60,174 nucleotides of DNA from Akkermansia muciniphila (GTDB lineage: Bacteria; Pseudomonadota; Gammaproteobacteria; Burkholderiales; Burkholderiaceae_C). The stretch is from assembly GCA_943331105.2 (NCBI GenBank), contig CALQKH020000017.1, positions 1-60,174 of the forward strand. Direction: 5' to 3'. Shown here one piece after another: positions 7,838 through 17,573 of this stretch (the first letter of the stretch is position 1; each line of letters opens with the position of its first letter). A model generated the notes under the pieces. It was not told the origin of the DNA. It ran no database searches and worked only from the letters and a program-made list of their open reading frames with translations. The translations under genes and the position numbers were made by a program.

Positions 7838-8602
7838 TCAGGCTTTGAATCGGCCAGCCAGTGCCGTGGCGCTGTCGCGCAGCACGTTCTGGTCGGCCCC
7901 CACGGCGACAAACAGACAGCCTTGGTCCACATAGTGTTTGGCCAGGGCTTCGTCGCCTGTGAGGATGCCCGCTGCTTTGCCGCAGGCCTTGATGCGAGCA
8001 ATCGACTCGTCAATGACTTTCAGCACGTCGGGGTGCTTGGGGTTGCCCAGGTGGCCGAGCGCTGCCGACAAGTCGCCGGGGCCGATGAACACGCCGTCTA
8101 CTCCATCCACGTTGGCAATGGCCTCAATGTTTTGCAGGCCCAAAACGGTTTCGACCTGAAGCAAGAGACAAATTTCGTCGCTGCTTTTCTGTGCATAGCC
8201 CTTGACTCGGCCATAGTGGCTGGCGCGTGGCGCACCGGCATAACCGCGCACGCCGTGCGGTGGGTATCGGGTGTAGGACACCGCCTGCAGGGCTTCTTCT
8301 TCGGTCTGGATGTAGGGCACCAACAAGGTTTGCACGCCCACATCGAGCAAGCGCTTGAAGGTCACCATGTCGTTCCACGGGGGGCGCACGATGGCAGTCG
8401 TTGGGCTGCCTTTCATGGCCTGCAGTTGCGCCACGATTTCCGTCAGGTCGTTGGGCGAATGCTCCATGTCCAGCAGCAGCCAGTCAAAGCCGCAGTGCGC
8501 CAGGATCTCGGTGCTGATGTTGCTGCACAGGTGCGACCACAGGCCGATTTGTTTTTGACCAGATTTGATCGCGTGTTTGAAATGGTTGACAGGCATGTCC
8601 AT
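7838..8602 (-). CDS. garL: 2-dehydro-3-deoxyglucarate aldolase family (HpcH/HpaI, GarL-like)
   Basis: 254 residues from ATG 8602, with AAGGAAA upstream. HpcH/HpaI hallmarks are FDWLLLDMEHSPND, an arginine in AIVRPPWND, a metal-binding Glu in LLLQVET and Asp in GPGDLSAALG. The family does class II retro-aldol cleavage of 2-keto-3-deoxy acids. The context after gudD makes 5-keto-4-deoxyglucarate to pyruvate plus tartronate semialdehyde the likely reaction. Related enzymes cleave other hydroxy-ketoacids (HpaI, RhmA), so substrate assignment rests mainly on neighbours. Confidence 0.85.
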   Translation of the reverse strand: MDMPVNHFKHAIKSGQKQIGLWSHLCSNISTEILAHCGFDWLLLDMEHSPNDLTEIVAQLQAMKGSPTTAIVRPPWNDMVTFKRLLDVGVQTLLVPYIQTEEEALQAVSYTRYPPHGVRGYAGAPRASHYGRVKGYAQKSSDEICLLLQVETVLGLQNIEAIANVDGVDGVFIGPGDLSAALGHLGNPKHPDVLKVIDESIARIKACGKAAGILTGDEALAKHYVDQGCLFVAVGADQNVLRDSATALAGRFKA

Positions 8603-8663
8603 GGTGGGTTTCCTTAAGAGGTGAATGTGGGGGGCTTGTGTTGGGGCAAATGTGCACAAGGTC

Positions 8664-10001
8664 TTAGCGCACCATGCAAGGCATCTTGTGGTCGAACTTC
8701 CAGCCGGGGATCAGGTACTGCATGGCGATGGCATCGTTGCGTGCGCCCAGGCCGTGTTGCTGGTAAAGCTGGTTGGCTTTCATCACCGCGTCCATGTCTA
8801 CCGCAATGCCTAAGCCGGGTTTCGTGGGTACATCCACATAACCATCTTTGATTTGCAGCGGATCTTGGGTGAGGAACTGGCCGTCTTGCCAGATCCAGTG
8901 GGTGTCGATGGCCGTGACTTTGCCCGGCGCAGCAGCGGCGCACTGGGTGAACATGGCCAACGAGATATCAAAGTGGTTGTTGGAGTGCGAGCCCCAAGTC
9001 AGGTCGTACATCTGGCACAACTGCGCCACGCGCACCGAGCCCTGCAGTGTCCAAAAATGCGGGTCGGCCAGCGGGATGTCGACCGACTGCAGCTGGATGC
9101 TGTGCGCCATCTCGCGCCAGTCGGTGGCCACCATGTTGGTGGCCGTCAGCAAGCCGGTGGCGCGGCGAAATTCGGCCATGACCTCGCGGCCTGAGAACAC
9201 GCCTTCTGCACCGCAGGGGTCTTCGGCATAGGCCATGGTGTTGCGGTGGTCGCGCAAAAGACGAATGGCGTCTTTGAGCAGCCAACCGCCGTTCGGGTCC
9301 AGGGTGATGCGGGCTTTGGGAAAGCGCTCGTGCAGCGCCAACACCGCCTCGACCTCTTCTTCGCCGCGCAGCACGCCGCCTTTGAGCTTGAAGTCCTGAA
9401 AGCCATAGCGGGCCTGTGCGGCTTCGGCCAACCGCACCACGGCTTCGGGCGTCATGGTTTTGTCGTGGCGCAAGCGCAGCCAGTCGTCGGGCTGGTCGGG
9501 TTCGCTGCGGTAAGCCAAATCAGTTTGCTGTCGGTCGCCCACATAAAAAAGGTAGCCCAACATCTGCACCCGCTGGCGCTGCTGGCCGTCACCCAACAGG
9601 GCGCAGACGGGGACGTTCAGGTGTTGGCCCAGCAAATCCAGCAAAGCCGACTCAACGGCTGTCACGGCGTGGATGGTGGTGCGCAGGTCAAACGTCTGGT
9701 TGCCCCGGCCACCGCTGTCGCGGTCTGCAAACTGCTGGCGCATGGCGTTCAGCAGGCGGTTGTAGTTGCCTATCGACTGGCCTTCAACCAAGGGGCGGGC
9801 GTCTTCCAGGGTTTGGCGGATTTTTTCGCCGCCGGGCACTTCGCCCAGACCGGTGCGGCCTGCCGAGTCGGTCAGGATGACGATGTTGCGGGTGAAATAG
9901 GGGCCGTGGGCGCCGCTGAGGTTCATCAGCATGCCGTCGTGGCCCGCCACGGGGATCACCTGCATGCGGGTGACGACAGGTGTGGAAGATGACTGAGGCA
10001 T
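8664..10001 (-). CDS. gudD: D-glucarate dehydratase
   Basis: 445 residues from ATG 10001, which lines up with the E. coli GudD start (five to six residues before [16 protein letters not shown]); an ATG at 10031 is possible. Enolase-superfamily residues are visible: FKLKGG (base Lys), [15 protein letters not shown] and ATNMVATDW as metal ligands, then SHSNNHFD with the catalytic His. It ends [14 protein letters not shown] like E. coli GudD. It dehydrates glucarate to 5-keto-4-deoxyglucarate. Downstream on the same strand are the aldolase and uronate dehydrogenase, so this is likely one operon. Confidence 0.95.
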   Translation of the reverse strand: MPQSSSTPVVTRMQVIPVAGHDGMLMNLSGAHGPYFTRNIVILTDSAGRTGLGEVPGGEKIRQTLEDARPLVEGQSIGNYNRLLNAMRQQFADRDSGGRGNQTFDLRTTIHAVTAVESALLDLLGQHLNVPVCALLGDGQQRQRVQMLGYLFYVGDRQQTDLAYRSEPDQPDDWLRLRHDKTMTPEAVVRLAEAAQARYGFQDFKLKGGVLRGEEEVEAVLALHERFPKARITLDPNGGWLLKDAIRLLRDHRNTMAYAEDPCGAEGVFSGREVMAEFRRATGLLTATNMVATDWREMAHSIQLQSVDIPLADPHFWTLQGSVRVAQLCQMYDLTWGSHSNNHFDISLAMFTQCAAAAPGKVTAIDTHWIWQDGQFLTQDPLQIKDGYVDVPTKPGLGIAVDMDAVMKANQLYQQHGLGARNDAIAMQYLIPGWKFDHKMPCMVR

Positions 10002-10027
10002 GGGGGAAATGTCCGTTAATTCGAAAG

Positions 10028-10038
10028 ACATCGTACAA
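10028..10038 (-). promoter_or_regulatory. Candidate GntR operator before gudD (imperfect)
   Basis: On the minus strand AAGTTGT-ACG-ATGT shares its left half exactly with the better site at 10864-10874; the right half is degenerate. It lies about 27 bp upstream of the preferred gudD start. FCD-type GntR regulators often bind TNGT-N3-ACNA. Support is the shared half-site and location only. Confidence 0.4.
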
Positions 10039-10082
10039 CTTAAACCCGCATCGGTGATGCGTGTTAACCCTTGTCACCGTGT

Positions 10083-10832
10083 TCAGTGGTGACTGGAGGC
10101 GCCTTTTTTGTGCCGGTCGCGGCTGTTGGACAGGTGGGTGCGCATGGCCGCGCGGGCCGACACGGCGTCTTGTGCGGCGATGGCGTTCAGGATGTTTTCA
10201 TGCTCTTGGTGCACGCGTCGCAAATACGCCAATCGGGTCTCATCGACAACCGGGTTGGTCTCCAGTCGGGCCCGTGGAATCGACTGCGCCCCGAGCGAAT
10301 TCATCATGTCTGCGAAGTGGTTGTTTTGCGTGGCGCGGGCAATTTCATGGTGAAACTGGAAGTCGGCGGCGATCGCATCGCGCCCTTCTTCGATGGCGTT
10401 GGAAAACGCGATCATGGCGTCTTGCATGACCCGCAGATTGCTGTCGGAGCGCCTCACGGCTGCCAACGCGGCGGCTTCGGTCTCTATGCTGATGCGCAAT
10501 TCCAGCAAGGCGATCACATCGTGCAAGGTGCTCAGCTGGTTCTGATGGACCCGAAAGGAGGGTGTGTCGACTTGTGCCAGCACGAAGGTCCCAATTCCGT
10601 GCCGTGTTTCGACCAACCCGGCCGCCTGTAACTTTGAAATCGCCTCCCTCACCACGGTGCGGCTGACCCCAAAACGCGCCATGATGGCGGCTTCGGTGGG
10701 CAGTTTTTGGCCACTGCTCAAAGAGCCATTCTGAATTTCGGTGCTCAGCTGATCGACCAGTTCAAAGGTCAGACTGCGCGATTTTCGCTTTCCTGTGTCG
10801 ACTTGGGGTGTGTTCATCGGGTAAGTACGCAT
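10083..10832 (-). CDS. FadR-type (FCD) GntR transcriptional regulator
   Basis: 249 residues; an alternative ATG is at 10817. The N-terminal winged helix-turn-helix is at about 20-85 (LPTEAAIMARFGVSRTVVREAISKLQAAGLVETRHGIGTFV). The C-terminal FCD ligand domain includes ELRISIETEAAALAA and the His-containing FHHEIARATQN and RVHQEHENI that usually bind metal and an organic acid. It sits between gudD and the divergent dehydratase gene, so it very likely controls the cluster in response to an aldarate or a breakdown product. The inducer is inferred. Confidence 0.9.
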   Translation of the reverse strand: MRTYPMNTPQVDTGKRKSRSLTFELVDQLSTEIQNGSLSSGQKLPTEAAIMARFGVSRTVVREAISKLQAAGLVETRHGIGTFVLAQVDTPSFRVHQNQLSTLHDVIALLELRISIETEAAALAAVRRSDSNLRVMQDAMIAFSNAIEEGRDAIAADFQFHHEIARATQNNHFADMMNSLGAQSIPRARLETNPVVDETRLAYLRRVHQEHENILNAIAAQDAVSARAAMRTHLSNSRDRHKKGASSHH

Positions 10833-10863
10833 TCCAGTTTTTGCGGTGAATCTGATAATTTAC

Positions 10864-10874
10864 TTGTACGACAA
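10864..10874. promoter_or_regulatory. Candidate operator of the GntR regulator
   Basis: TTGT-ACG-ACAA is a perfect 4-bp-armed palindrome, extending as ACTTGT to ACAACT, in the divergent gap between the regulator (start 10832, minus) and the dehydratase gene (start 10960, plus). It matches TNGT-N3-ACNA, the usual form for FCD-type GntR proteins such as LldR. Autoregulation plus control of the divergent gene is the simplest reading. Confidence 0.6.
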
Positions 10875-10959
10875 CTTATCACATGAATCTCTGGATCCCA
10901 ATGTAGCAGAACACCGCAGATCTCAGCCCCTTTTTTGATGAAATAGAACCTGTAACTTC

Positions 10960-12249
10960 ATGACGCCTCTTGCCATCCGCCACGTGCGCATCACGCCCAT
11001 CGCGTTCCGTGATCCGCCTCTGCTCAATGCGGCGGGTATCCACGAACCTTGGGCGTTGCGCTCGATCATTGAGATCGAAACCGCTTGTGGGCGCGTGGGC
11101 ATCAACGAGACCTATGGCGATTTACCCATGCTGGAGGCGTTGGCCAAGGCTGCACCGGCCTTGCAAGGTTTGTCGCCCTGGAGCCTGAACACCATGGAGA
11201 ACCGCGTGGCCGCGCTGGTAACTCCCGCCAAAACCGGATCCGAGTTTTTGGGTGAAAAGATTTCGTTGGCCCCCGGCACACATGTGTCAAAAAATGTGGC
11301 CAAGGTCATCAGTGCTTTTGAAGTGGCCATGCTCGATTTACAGGGTCAGGTGGCGGGTGCCCCGATTGTGGATTTGCTGGGCGGTGCGGCACGCGATGCG
11401 GTGCCGTTCAGCGCCTACCTGTTCTTCAAGTACGCCGAGCACCTGGGTCAACCTTATGCGGCAGACCCTTGGGGTGAGGGCACCACGCCCGAGCAGATGG
11501 TGGCGCAAGCGCGCCAAATGATCTCGACCTATGGTTTCAAAAGCATCAAGCTCAAAGCCGGAGCCTTGCCGCCTGAGCAAGAAGTACAAGCCCTGTTGGC
11601 ACTGGCCCAGGCTTTTCCTGGTGCGCCGCTGCGCATCGACCCCAATGCCAACTGGACGGTGCCAACCAGCCTGAAGGTGGTAGAACAGCTGCGTGGCGTA
11701 CTGGAGTACTACGAAGACCCGGCCCCTGGCCTGGAGGGCATGGCCGAGGTCGCCCGGCAGTGCGAGGTGCCGCTGGCCACCAACATGGTGGTCACCGACC
11801 TGAAGGAATTCCGCCGCAATGTAGAGATGGGCTGCCCGGTCAAGATCGTGCTGTCTGATCACCACTACTGGGGCGGTCTGCGCGCCACCCAACGCCTGGC
11901 CACGATGTGCCAGACCTTCGGCTTGGGCCTGTCGATGCACTCCAACTCGCACCTGGGCATCAGTCTGATGGCGATGACCCACCTGGCCGCTTCGGTGCCC
12001 CAGCTGTCCTATGCCTGCGATACCCATTACCCCTGGCAGGACGACGAGGTGGTGCAGGGTGGCCGCATGAGGTTCGAAGATGGGAGCCTGCGCGTGACCC
12101 GCACCCCCGGCCTAGGCGTGACGCTGGACCGTGAAGCCCTGGCGCGCCTGCACGACAACTACCTGAACACATCCATCCGTTACCGCGACGACCTGGCCCA
12201 GATGCGCAAGTACGCCCCCGCCTTCACTGGTGAGCAGCCGCGTTTTTAA
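10960..12249 (+). CDS. Glucarate-dehydratase-family protein (second copy)
   Basis: 429 residues. Enolase-superfamily residues are present: FKSIKLKAG (Lys pair), IDPNANW, YEDPAPG, TNMVVTD, and MHSNSHLGIS with the catalytic His. It is clearly in the glucarate dehydratase subgroup but diverged from gudD, so it may prefer another aldarate (for example idarate or galactarate) or be a bona fide GlucD. It is divergent from the GntR gene and starts the plus-strand operon, with an operator-like site 86 bp upstream. The ATG has no strong Shine-Dalgarno. Confidence 0.85.
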   Translation: MTPLAIRHVRITPIAFRDPPLLNAAGIHEPWALRSIIEIETACGRVGINETYGDLPMLEALAKAAPALQGLSPWSLNTMENRVAALVTPAKTGSEFLGEKISLAPGTHVSKNVAKVISAFEVAMLDLQGQVAGAPIVDLLGGAARDAVPFSAYLFFKYAEHLGQPYAADPWGEGTTPEQMVAQARQMISTYGFKSIKLKAGALPPEQEVQALLALAQAFPGAPLRIDPNANWTVPTSLKVVEQLRGVLEYYEDPAPGLEGMAEVARQCEVPLATNMVVTDLKEFRRNVEMGCPVKIVLSDHHYWGGLRATQRLATMCQTFGLGLSMHSNSHLGISLMAMTHLAASVPQLSYACDTHYPWQDDEVVQGGRMRFEDGSLRVTRTPGLGVTLDREALARLHDNYLNTSIRYRDDLAQMRKYAPAFTGEQPRF

Positions 12250-12307
12250 AAATGCTTTCCCACCCAGCACGCCATTTTCCCATCCACCCACCCCAAGGAG
12301 ATACTCC

Positions 12308-13306
12308 ATGCAACGCCGCACCCTGATTCGCCATACTTTTGCCACAGGCACCGCCTTGCTTGCAGCAGCATTTGCCATCCAGCCCGCCTCGGCCCAAAGC
12401 GGCTGGCCAACGGCCAAGCCCATCACTTTCGTGGTGCCATTTGCTCCTGGTGGCAACACCGACACGTTGGCCCGCCTGATTGCCCCAGCGCTGGCCACTG
12501 CGTTGGGTACCCAGGTGGTGATTGACAACAAAGCCGGTGCCGGTGGTAGCGTTGGTTCGGCCGCTGCCTCCCGTGCGCCCGCCGATGGTTACACCATTCT
12601 GGGTGGCACCATCAGCTCACACGCCATCAACATCAGCCTGTACACCAACCCCATTGGGTACGACCCAGTGAAGTCCTTCGCTCCCATCGCCATGCTGGGA
12701 TCGGGTCCGCTGGTGTTGGCCGTCCCGGCGACCAGTTCTCACAAAACGCTGAATGAAGTTCTGGCCGCCAGCAAGGCCAAAAACGGCGGCATGACTTCGG
12801 CTTCGGCAGGCATCGGCACCTCTCCGCACATGGCCATGGAATTGCTGGCTTACCAGACGGGCGTGAAGTTCACCCACGTTCCCTTCCGGGGCTCCGGTCC
12901 TGCCGTTCAGGCCTTGCTCGGTAATCAAGTGGACATGATGTTTGACACGTCACTGGTGGTGGGCCCACACATCCAGTCGGGACGGTTGCGCCCCATCGTC
13001 GTGACCAGTTCCAAGCGACTGGAGTCTTTGCCAGAGGTGCCCACCATCGCCGAGGCCGGCCAGCGCGGGTTCGACATGGGTTCCTGGCAAGCCGTGTTTG
13101 CACCCGCCGGGACACCGCAGCCCATTGTCGACCGGTTGCACGCCGAGATCATGAAGATCGTTGCCACACCCGAGGTGCAAGCGCGCCTGAAAGGGTTTGG
13201 CATGGTGCCGTCCACCATGACACCTGCCGAACTGGGCGAGTACCAGAAAACCGAAGTTGCGAAATGGGCCGAGGTGATCAAAGCCGCTGGCATCAAGGCT
13301 GAATAA
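12308..13306 (+). CDS. Bug-family tripartite tricarboxylate (TctC) solute-binding protein
   Basis: 332 residues from ATG 12308, with a strong AAGGAG eight bases before. A signal peptide ends near AQPASAQS (about residue 30). The mature start WPTAKPITFVVPFAPGGNTDTLAR is the Bug hallmark, followed by AGAGGSVGS and HVPFRGSGPAVQALLG. These periplasmic proteins bind carboxylates with two ordered waters. In this context an aldarate ligand is likely. No TctA/TctB membrane genes are nearby, as is common for Burkholderiales Bug genes. Confidence 0.93.
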   Translation: MQRRTLIRHTFATGTALLAAAFAIQPASAQSGWPTAKPITFVVPFAPGGNTDTLARLIAPALATALGTQVVIDNKAGAGGSVGSAAASRAPADGYTILGGTISSHAINISLYTNPIGYDPVKSFAPIAMLGSGPLVLAVPATSSHKTLNEVLAASKAKNGGMTSASAGIGTSPHMAMELLAYQTGVKFTHVPFRGSGPAVQALLGNQVDMMFDTSLVVGPHIQSGRLRPIVVTSSKRLESLPEVPTIAEAGQRGFDMGSWQAVFAPAGTPQPIVDRLHAEIMKIVATPEVQARLKGFGMVPSTMTPAELGEYQKTEVAKWAEVIKAAGIKAE

Positions 13307-13381
13307 TTCAGCACCCGACCCACGCAAGCCACTCGGCATGAACTGCTCTCCACAAGATCTCAAGCGCGATCCGAAAATCCT

Positions 13382-14506
13382 ATGAACACAGACCCTGTCC
13401 AACACGTGGAGGTCTCGCTGTGTCGAGTACCGTTGCCTCAGGCTGTGAGCGATGCAAAGGTATCGACCGGACGTCAAAAACCCCTGACCCATGTTGATCT
13501 TCTGCTCGCAGAAATTGAGACTCGCCACGGGGAGAAGGGTTTCGGCTTCAGCTACTCCCTGCGGGCGGGGGGGCATGCCATGTTGGCACATGCCAAGGAC
13601 ATCGCGGGGGAGTTGATCGGTGAGGATCCGGACGACATTGGTCGTCTTTGGGAGAAGATGGCATGGCTTGGCGCATCGGTAGCGCGTACCGGGGTCACTG
13701 CGCAAGCCATTGCCGCCTTCGATGTGGCTCTGTGGGACCTGAAAGCCAAGCGTGCCGGTAAATCCATCGGCAAGTTGCTCGGCGCACACCGCAACGATGT
13801 GCCCTGCTACAACACGTCTGGCGGTTATCTGTCGTCTTCACTGGACGAGGTGTTGAGCAATGTTGACCGGTCGCTTGCACTTGGCCTCGGTGGCATCAAG
13901 CTGAAAGTGGGGCAGCCTGACTTGAAGCTTGACATCGCACGCGTGCGGGCGGTCAGAGAACACGTCGGCGAAGACGTGCCGATGATGGTAGATGCCAACC
14001 AACAGTGGGACTTCACCACTGCGTTGCGGGCCGGACGCCAACTCGATGAATTGGGTTTGGTTTGGTTGGAAGAGCCCCTGAGTGCTTACGATTACGCTGG
14101 GCATGCCATGCTCTCGGAGCGGCTGGACACGCCCATCGCGAGCGGTGAGATGCTCAGCAGTCTTGCCGAGTGCGCGGAACTGGTCCGACACCGCTCGGTG
14201 ACCTTCATGCAAGCCGACGCGCCCCGCATTGGGGGGATCACCCCGTTCCTGAAAATCGCCACCATCTCCGATTTGGCCAGGCTCAAGCTCGCCCCGCATT
14301 TCGTGATGGAAATCCACATCCACCTGGCTTGTGCCTATCCACATGAGGCATGGGTGGAGCACATCGAATGGTTGGAGCCAGCCTTCAATGAGCGGCTCCA
14401 AATTCGAAACGGTCGGATGATGCTGCCTGATAGGCCAGGCTTGGGCTTCACACTTTCCGACGAGGCGTTGACTTGGCGTGAAGGCCTCCACCGCATCTCC
14501 ACCTGA
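13382..14506 (+). CDS. L-talarate/galactarate dehydratase (mandelate racemase subgroup)
   Basis: 374 residues. The N-terminus (SDAKVSTGRQKPLTHVDLL), GFSYSLRAGG, GGIKLKVGQPD with the Lys-x-Lys acid/base pair, MVDANQQWD, WLEEPL, IASGEM and APHFVMEIHIHLA with the partner His follow the Polaromonas/Salmonella TalrD/GalrD sequences as I recall them. The enzyme dehydrates galactarate and L-talarate and can epimerise them. It follows the Bug gene by 75 bp in the plus-strand operon, giving the cluster a second galactarate route beside garD. Confidence 0.9.
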   Translation: MNTDPVQHVEVSLCRVPLPQAVSDAKVSTGRQKPLTHVDLLLAEIETRHGEKGFGFSYSLRAGGHAMLAHAKDIAGELIGEDPDDIGRLWEKMAWLGASVARTGVTAQAIAAFDVALWDLKAKRAGKSIGKLLGAHRNDVPCYNTSGGYLSSSLDEVLSNVDRSLALGLGGIKLKVGQPDLKLDIARVRAVREHVGEDVPMMVDANQQWDFTTALRAGRQLDELGLVWLEEPLSAYDYAGHAMLSERLDTPIASGEMLSSLAECAELVRHRSVTFMQADAPRIGGITPFLKIATISDLARLKLAPHFVMEIHIHLACAYPHEAWVEHIEWLEPAFNERLQIRNGRMMLPDRPGLGFTLSDEALTWREGLHRIST

Positions 14507-14577
14507 AAGGTGTCTTCCATGCACCAATCTCTTCAACTTGAACCGAGGTGTCACGACGTTGGCAACCATCGGCCCCT

Positions 14578-14904
14578 ATGAAAGCCCTCACGATTGGCTG
14601 CATGCGTGTCATACCCGTGGCGGAACGCGACGGCATGTTGCGCATCCTGTCGGGGGCGCATGCGCCGTTCTGCGACACCCATGACCCCTGGCAAGACGAA
14701 GAATTGGTGCTAGGCGGCCGCCTGCAGTTTGAAATCGGCAGCCTGCGCGTGCCCCGCTCGCATAGGCTGGGGGTGAGCATTGACCCCACCACATTGGAAC
14801 GCTTGCACGACACCGACCTGCACTGCCGCATTCGCAACCGCGATCACCTAGGGCAAATACGCCGATATGACCCGTCCTTCAAGGGCAAGCAACCCCGCTT
14901 TTGA
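14578..14904 (+). pseudogene. Internally deleted glucarate dehydratase remnant
   Basis: About 108 codons, open throughout. The first 30 residues (MRVIPVAERDGMLRILSGAHAPF) match the N-terminus of GudD. The text then jumps straight to CDTHDPWQDEELVLGGRLQFE and runs to KGKQPRF, matching the last 75 or so residues of the neighbouring dehydratase at 10960-12249. The whole TIM barrel (about 300 residues, with every metal ligand and the Lys and His catalysts) is missing, so it cannot be an active dehydratase. A clean in-frame deletion within a third paralog is the likely origin. Confidence 0.88.
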
Positions 14905-14911
14905 GTTGACC

Positions 14912-16489
14912 ATGACCACCCACGCCCGACCCTTGGCTATCCGCATGCACCCAAATGACAATGTGGCCATCATCGCCAATGACGGTGGCTTGACTGCAGG
15001 CACGCTCATGCCTGAAGGCGTGGCCCAAGGGCTGGTTTTGCGCGACAAGGTGCCGCAAGGCCACAAGTTGGCCTTGGTGGATCTGGCCCAAGGCCAAGCT
15101 GTGCTGCGCTACAACGTGCCGGTGGGCTATGCGCGGCAAGACATTCCGGCAGGCAGCTGGGTGCACGAGCGTTTGCTCGACATTCCGCCAGCACGCGCTC
15201 TGCACGGTCTGCCCATGGCCACAGTTAAGCCTGCGCCGCAAACCCCGTTGGAAGGCTTCACCTTTGAGGGCTTTGTCAACGCAGATGGCTCGGTCGGCAC
15301 CCGCAACTTGCTGGCGCTGACGACCACGGTGCAATGTGTGGCGGGTGTGGTCAAGATCGCGGTGGAGCGCATTGAGCGGGAGTTGTTGCCCCTGTTTCCG
15401 AATGTGGATGGTGTGGTGGGCTTGGAGCACAGCTATGGCTGCGGCGTGGCCATCGATGCACCGGGCGCCGAGATCCCGATCCGCACCTTGCGCCACATCA
15501 GCCTGAACCCCAACTTTGGTGGCGAGGTGATGGTGGTGAGCCTGGGCTGCGAAAAGTTGCAGCCCGAGCGCTTGCTGCCGCCGGGCAGTTTTCCCATCCA
15601 CGATGAACGTGACCCGGGCCAAGGGCCTGATTGGGTGTGCCTGCAAGACGATGCGCATGTGGGCTTCATGTCCATGGTCGATCACATTGTGCAAAGCGCC
15701 CGCCCGCACCTGCAGCGCCTGAACGCTCGCCGTCGCCAGACCGTGCCTGCCAGCGCTTTGGTGGTGGGTGTGCAGTGTGGCGGCAGCGATGCTTTTTCGG
15801 GTGTGACGGCCAACCCGGCCGTGGGCTTCATGGCCGATCTGATCGTGCGCTCTGGGGGCACCGTGATGTTTTCGGAAAACACCGAGGTGCGCGATGCGGT
15901 AGAGCAACTCACCAGCCGTGCTGCCACACCCCAAGTGGCCGAAGACATTGTTCGTGAGCTGGGCTGGTACGACCAGTATTTGGAACGTGGCCGCGTAGAC
16001 CGCACCGCCAACACCACGCCCGGCAATAAGGCGGGGGGCTTGTCTAACATCGCCGAAAAAGCCATGGGCTCGATCATCAAGAGCGGCAGCTCGGCGATTG
16101 CCAGCGTGCTGGCGCCGGGCGACAAACTCAAGGCCGATCAAAAAGGCTTGGTCTTTGCCGCCACGCCTGCGAGCGACTTTATTTGCGGCACGCTGCAATT
16201 GGCCGCCGGCATGAACGTGCATGTGTTCACCACCGGGCGGGGCACGCCTTATGGCTTGCAGGCTTGCCCCGTGGTCAAGGTCGCCACGCGCACCGACCTG
16301 GCTCGCCGCTGGCACGACTTGATGGACATGAACGCTGGCCGCATTGCCGATGGTGAGATCACCATCGAAGAAGCCGGCTGGGAACTTTTCCGCATGTTGC
16401 TGGATGTGTCCAGCGGCCGTCAAACTTGGGCCGAACATTGGAAACTGCACAATGCGTTGGTGCTGTTCAATCCGGCCCCCATCACCTAA
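14912..16489 (+). CDS. garD: Galactarate dehydratase, UxaA/GarD family
   Basis: 525 residues from ATG 14912 (E. coli GarD has 523). Collinear blocks include [80 protein letters not shown] and [11 protein letters not shown], ending FNPAPIT. The protein is iron-dependent and unrelated to the enolase superfamily. It makes 5-keto-4-deoxyglucarate from galactarate. It starts eight bases after the dehydratase remnant and precedes the second Bug gene, probably in one operon. Confidence 0.95.
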   Translation: MTTHARPLAIRMHPNDNVAIIANDGGLTAGTLMPEGVAQGLVLRDKVPQGHKLALVDLAQGQAVLRYNVPVGYARQDIPAGSWVHERLLDIPPARALHGLPMATVKPAPQTPLEGFTFEGFVNADGSVGTRNLLALTTTVQCVAGVVKIAVERIERELLPLFPNVDGVVGLEHSYGCGVAIDAPGAEIPIRTLRHISLNPNFGGEVMVVSLGCEKLQPERLLPPGSFPIHDERDPGQGPDWVCLQDDAHVGFMSMVDHIVQSARPHLQRLNARRRQTVPASALVVGVQCGGSDAFSGVTANPAVGFMADLIVRSGGTVMFSENTEVRDAVEQLTSRAATPQVAEDIVRELGWYDQYLERGRVDRTANTTPGNKAGGLSNIAEKAMGSIIKSGSSAIASVLAPGDKLKADQKGLVFAATPASDFICGTLQLAAGMNVHVFTTGRGTPYGLQACPVVKVATRTDLARRWHDLMDMNAGRIADGEITIEEAGWELFRMLLDVSSGRQTWAEHWKLHNALVLFNPAPIT

Positions 16490-16518
16490 AAAATCAACAT
16501 CAAACTGGAGTAAAGACC

Positions 16519-17505
16519 ATGAACCTGTCAAAAACCACTTTTGCAGCCTTAGGGGCTTGCCTTTTATGGACATTCGGGTCTGCGGCGCACGCGCAAACCG
16601 CTGCTGCGCCTTACCCCAACAAACCCATCAAAATCGTGGTGCCGTTTCCAGCGGGTGGCACCTCGGATGTGTTGGCCCGTCTTTTTGGGCAAAAAATCAC
16701 CGAAAGCTGGGGGCAAGCCGTGGTGGTGGAAAACCGTCCCGGCTCCAGTGGCAATTTGGGCGCTGATCTGGTCGCTAAATCTCCTGCTGACGGCTATACC
16801 TTGGTGCTGATGGACGTGGGCAATCTGGTGATCAGCCCGGCCTTGTTCAAGTTGCCATTCAACGTCGAGAAAGACTTTGCGCCTGTGGCCATGGTGGCTT
16901 ATTCGCCCCATTTGTTGGCGGTCAGCACGAAAGTGCCGGCCAACACGCCTGCCGAATTGGTCGCTTATGCCAAAAGCCAAAAGGGCAAGCTCAACTACGC
17001 TGTGGCTGCAGGCATGGGCAGCGCATCGCACTTAGCGGGCGTCACGTATGCCCAGCGCAACGGCATTGAGTGGGGCTATGTGCCTTACAAAGGAGGCGCC
17101 CAAGCCATCACCGATTTGATCGGCGGGCAGGTGGATGTCATGTTCAACGGCATGGTGGCCACCTACCCGCATGTCAAGGCGGGCAAGATCAAATTGATCG
17201 CCATCTCGAGCACCCAACGCAATGCGCAAATGCCCGCTACGCCCACCGTGGCCGAGAGCCTGCCGGGCTTTTTGACCGGCAGTTTTCAGGGCTTACTGGC
17301 CCCAGCTGGCACACCGAAGGCGGTCGTTGACAAGCTGCATGCCGAGGTTCAACGCATTGCTGCCTTGCCAGACATCAAAGAGCGTTTGACCACTTTGGGT
17401 GCAGAGCCGTCAGCCATGACGCCCGATCAATTTGCGCAATGGATGCGCTTAGAAATTCCGGCCATGGCCAAAATTGTGAAAGACGAAAAGATCACGGTGG
17501 AGTGA
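16519..17505 (+). CDS. Bug-family (TctC) solute-binding protein
   Basis: 328 residues from ATG 16519, with GGAG ten bases upstream. The signal peptide ends near SAAHAQT (about residue 26). The mature start YPNKPIKIVVPFPAGGTSDVLAR and ENRPGSSGNLGA are Bug hallmarks. It is the last gene of the aldarate operon and is followed by a terminator. It differs clearly from the Bug protein at 12308, so the two may bind different aldarates. Ligand is inferred from context only. Confidence 0.93.
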   Translation: MNLSKTTFAALGACLLWTFGSAAHAQTAAAPYPNKPIKIVVPFPAGGTSDVLARLFGQKITESWGQAVVVENRPGSSGNLGADLVAKSPADGYTLVLMDVGNLVISPALFKLPFNVEKDFAPVAMVAYSPHLLAVSTKVPANTPAELVAYAKSQKGKLNYAVAAGMGSASHLAGVTYAQRNGIEWGYVPYKGGAQAITDLIGGQVDVMFNGMVATYPHVKAGKIKLIAISSTQRNAQMPATPTVAESLPGFLTGSFQGLLAPAGTPKAVVDKLHAEVQRIAALPDIKERLTTLGAEPSAMTPDQFAQWMRLEIPAMAKIVKDEKITVE

Positions 17506-17516
17506 TCTTTAACCCG

Positions 17517-17556
17517 AACCCCATCACGGGCTTTCGGGCTTGTCATGGGGTTTTTT
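17517..17556 (+). terminator. Rho-independent terminator of the aldarate operon
   Basis: AACCCCAT (17517-17524) pairs with ATGGGGTT (17545-17552), followed by a run of T to 17556, 11 bases after the Bug stop codon. Confidence 0.75.
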
Positions 17557-17573
17557 GCTTATTGAGCTGGGCT

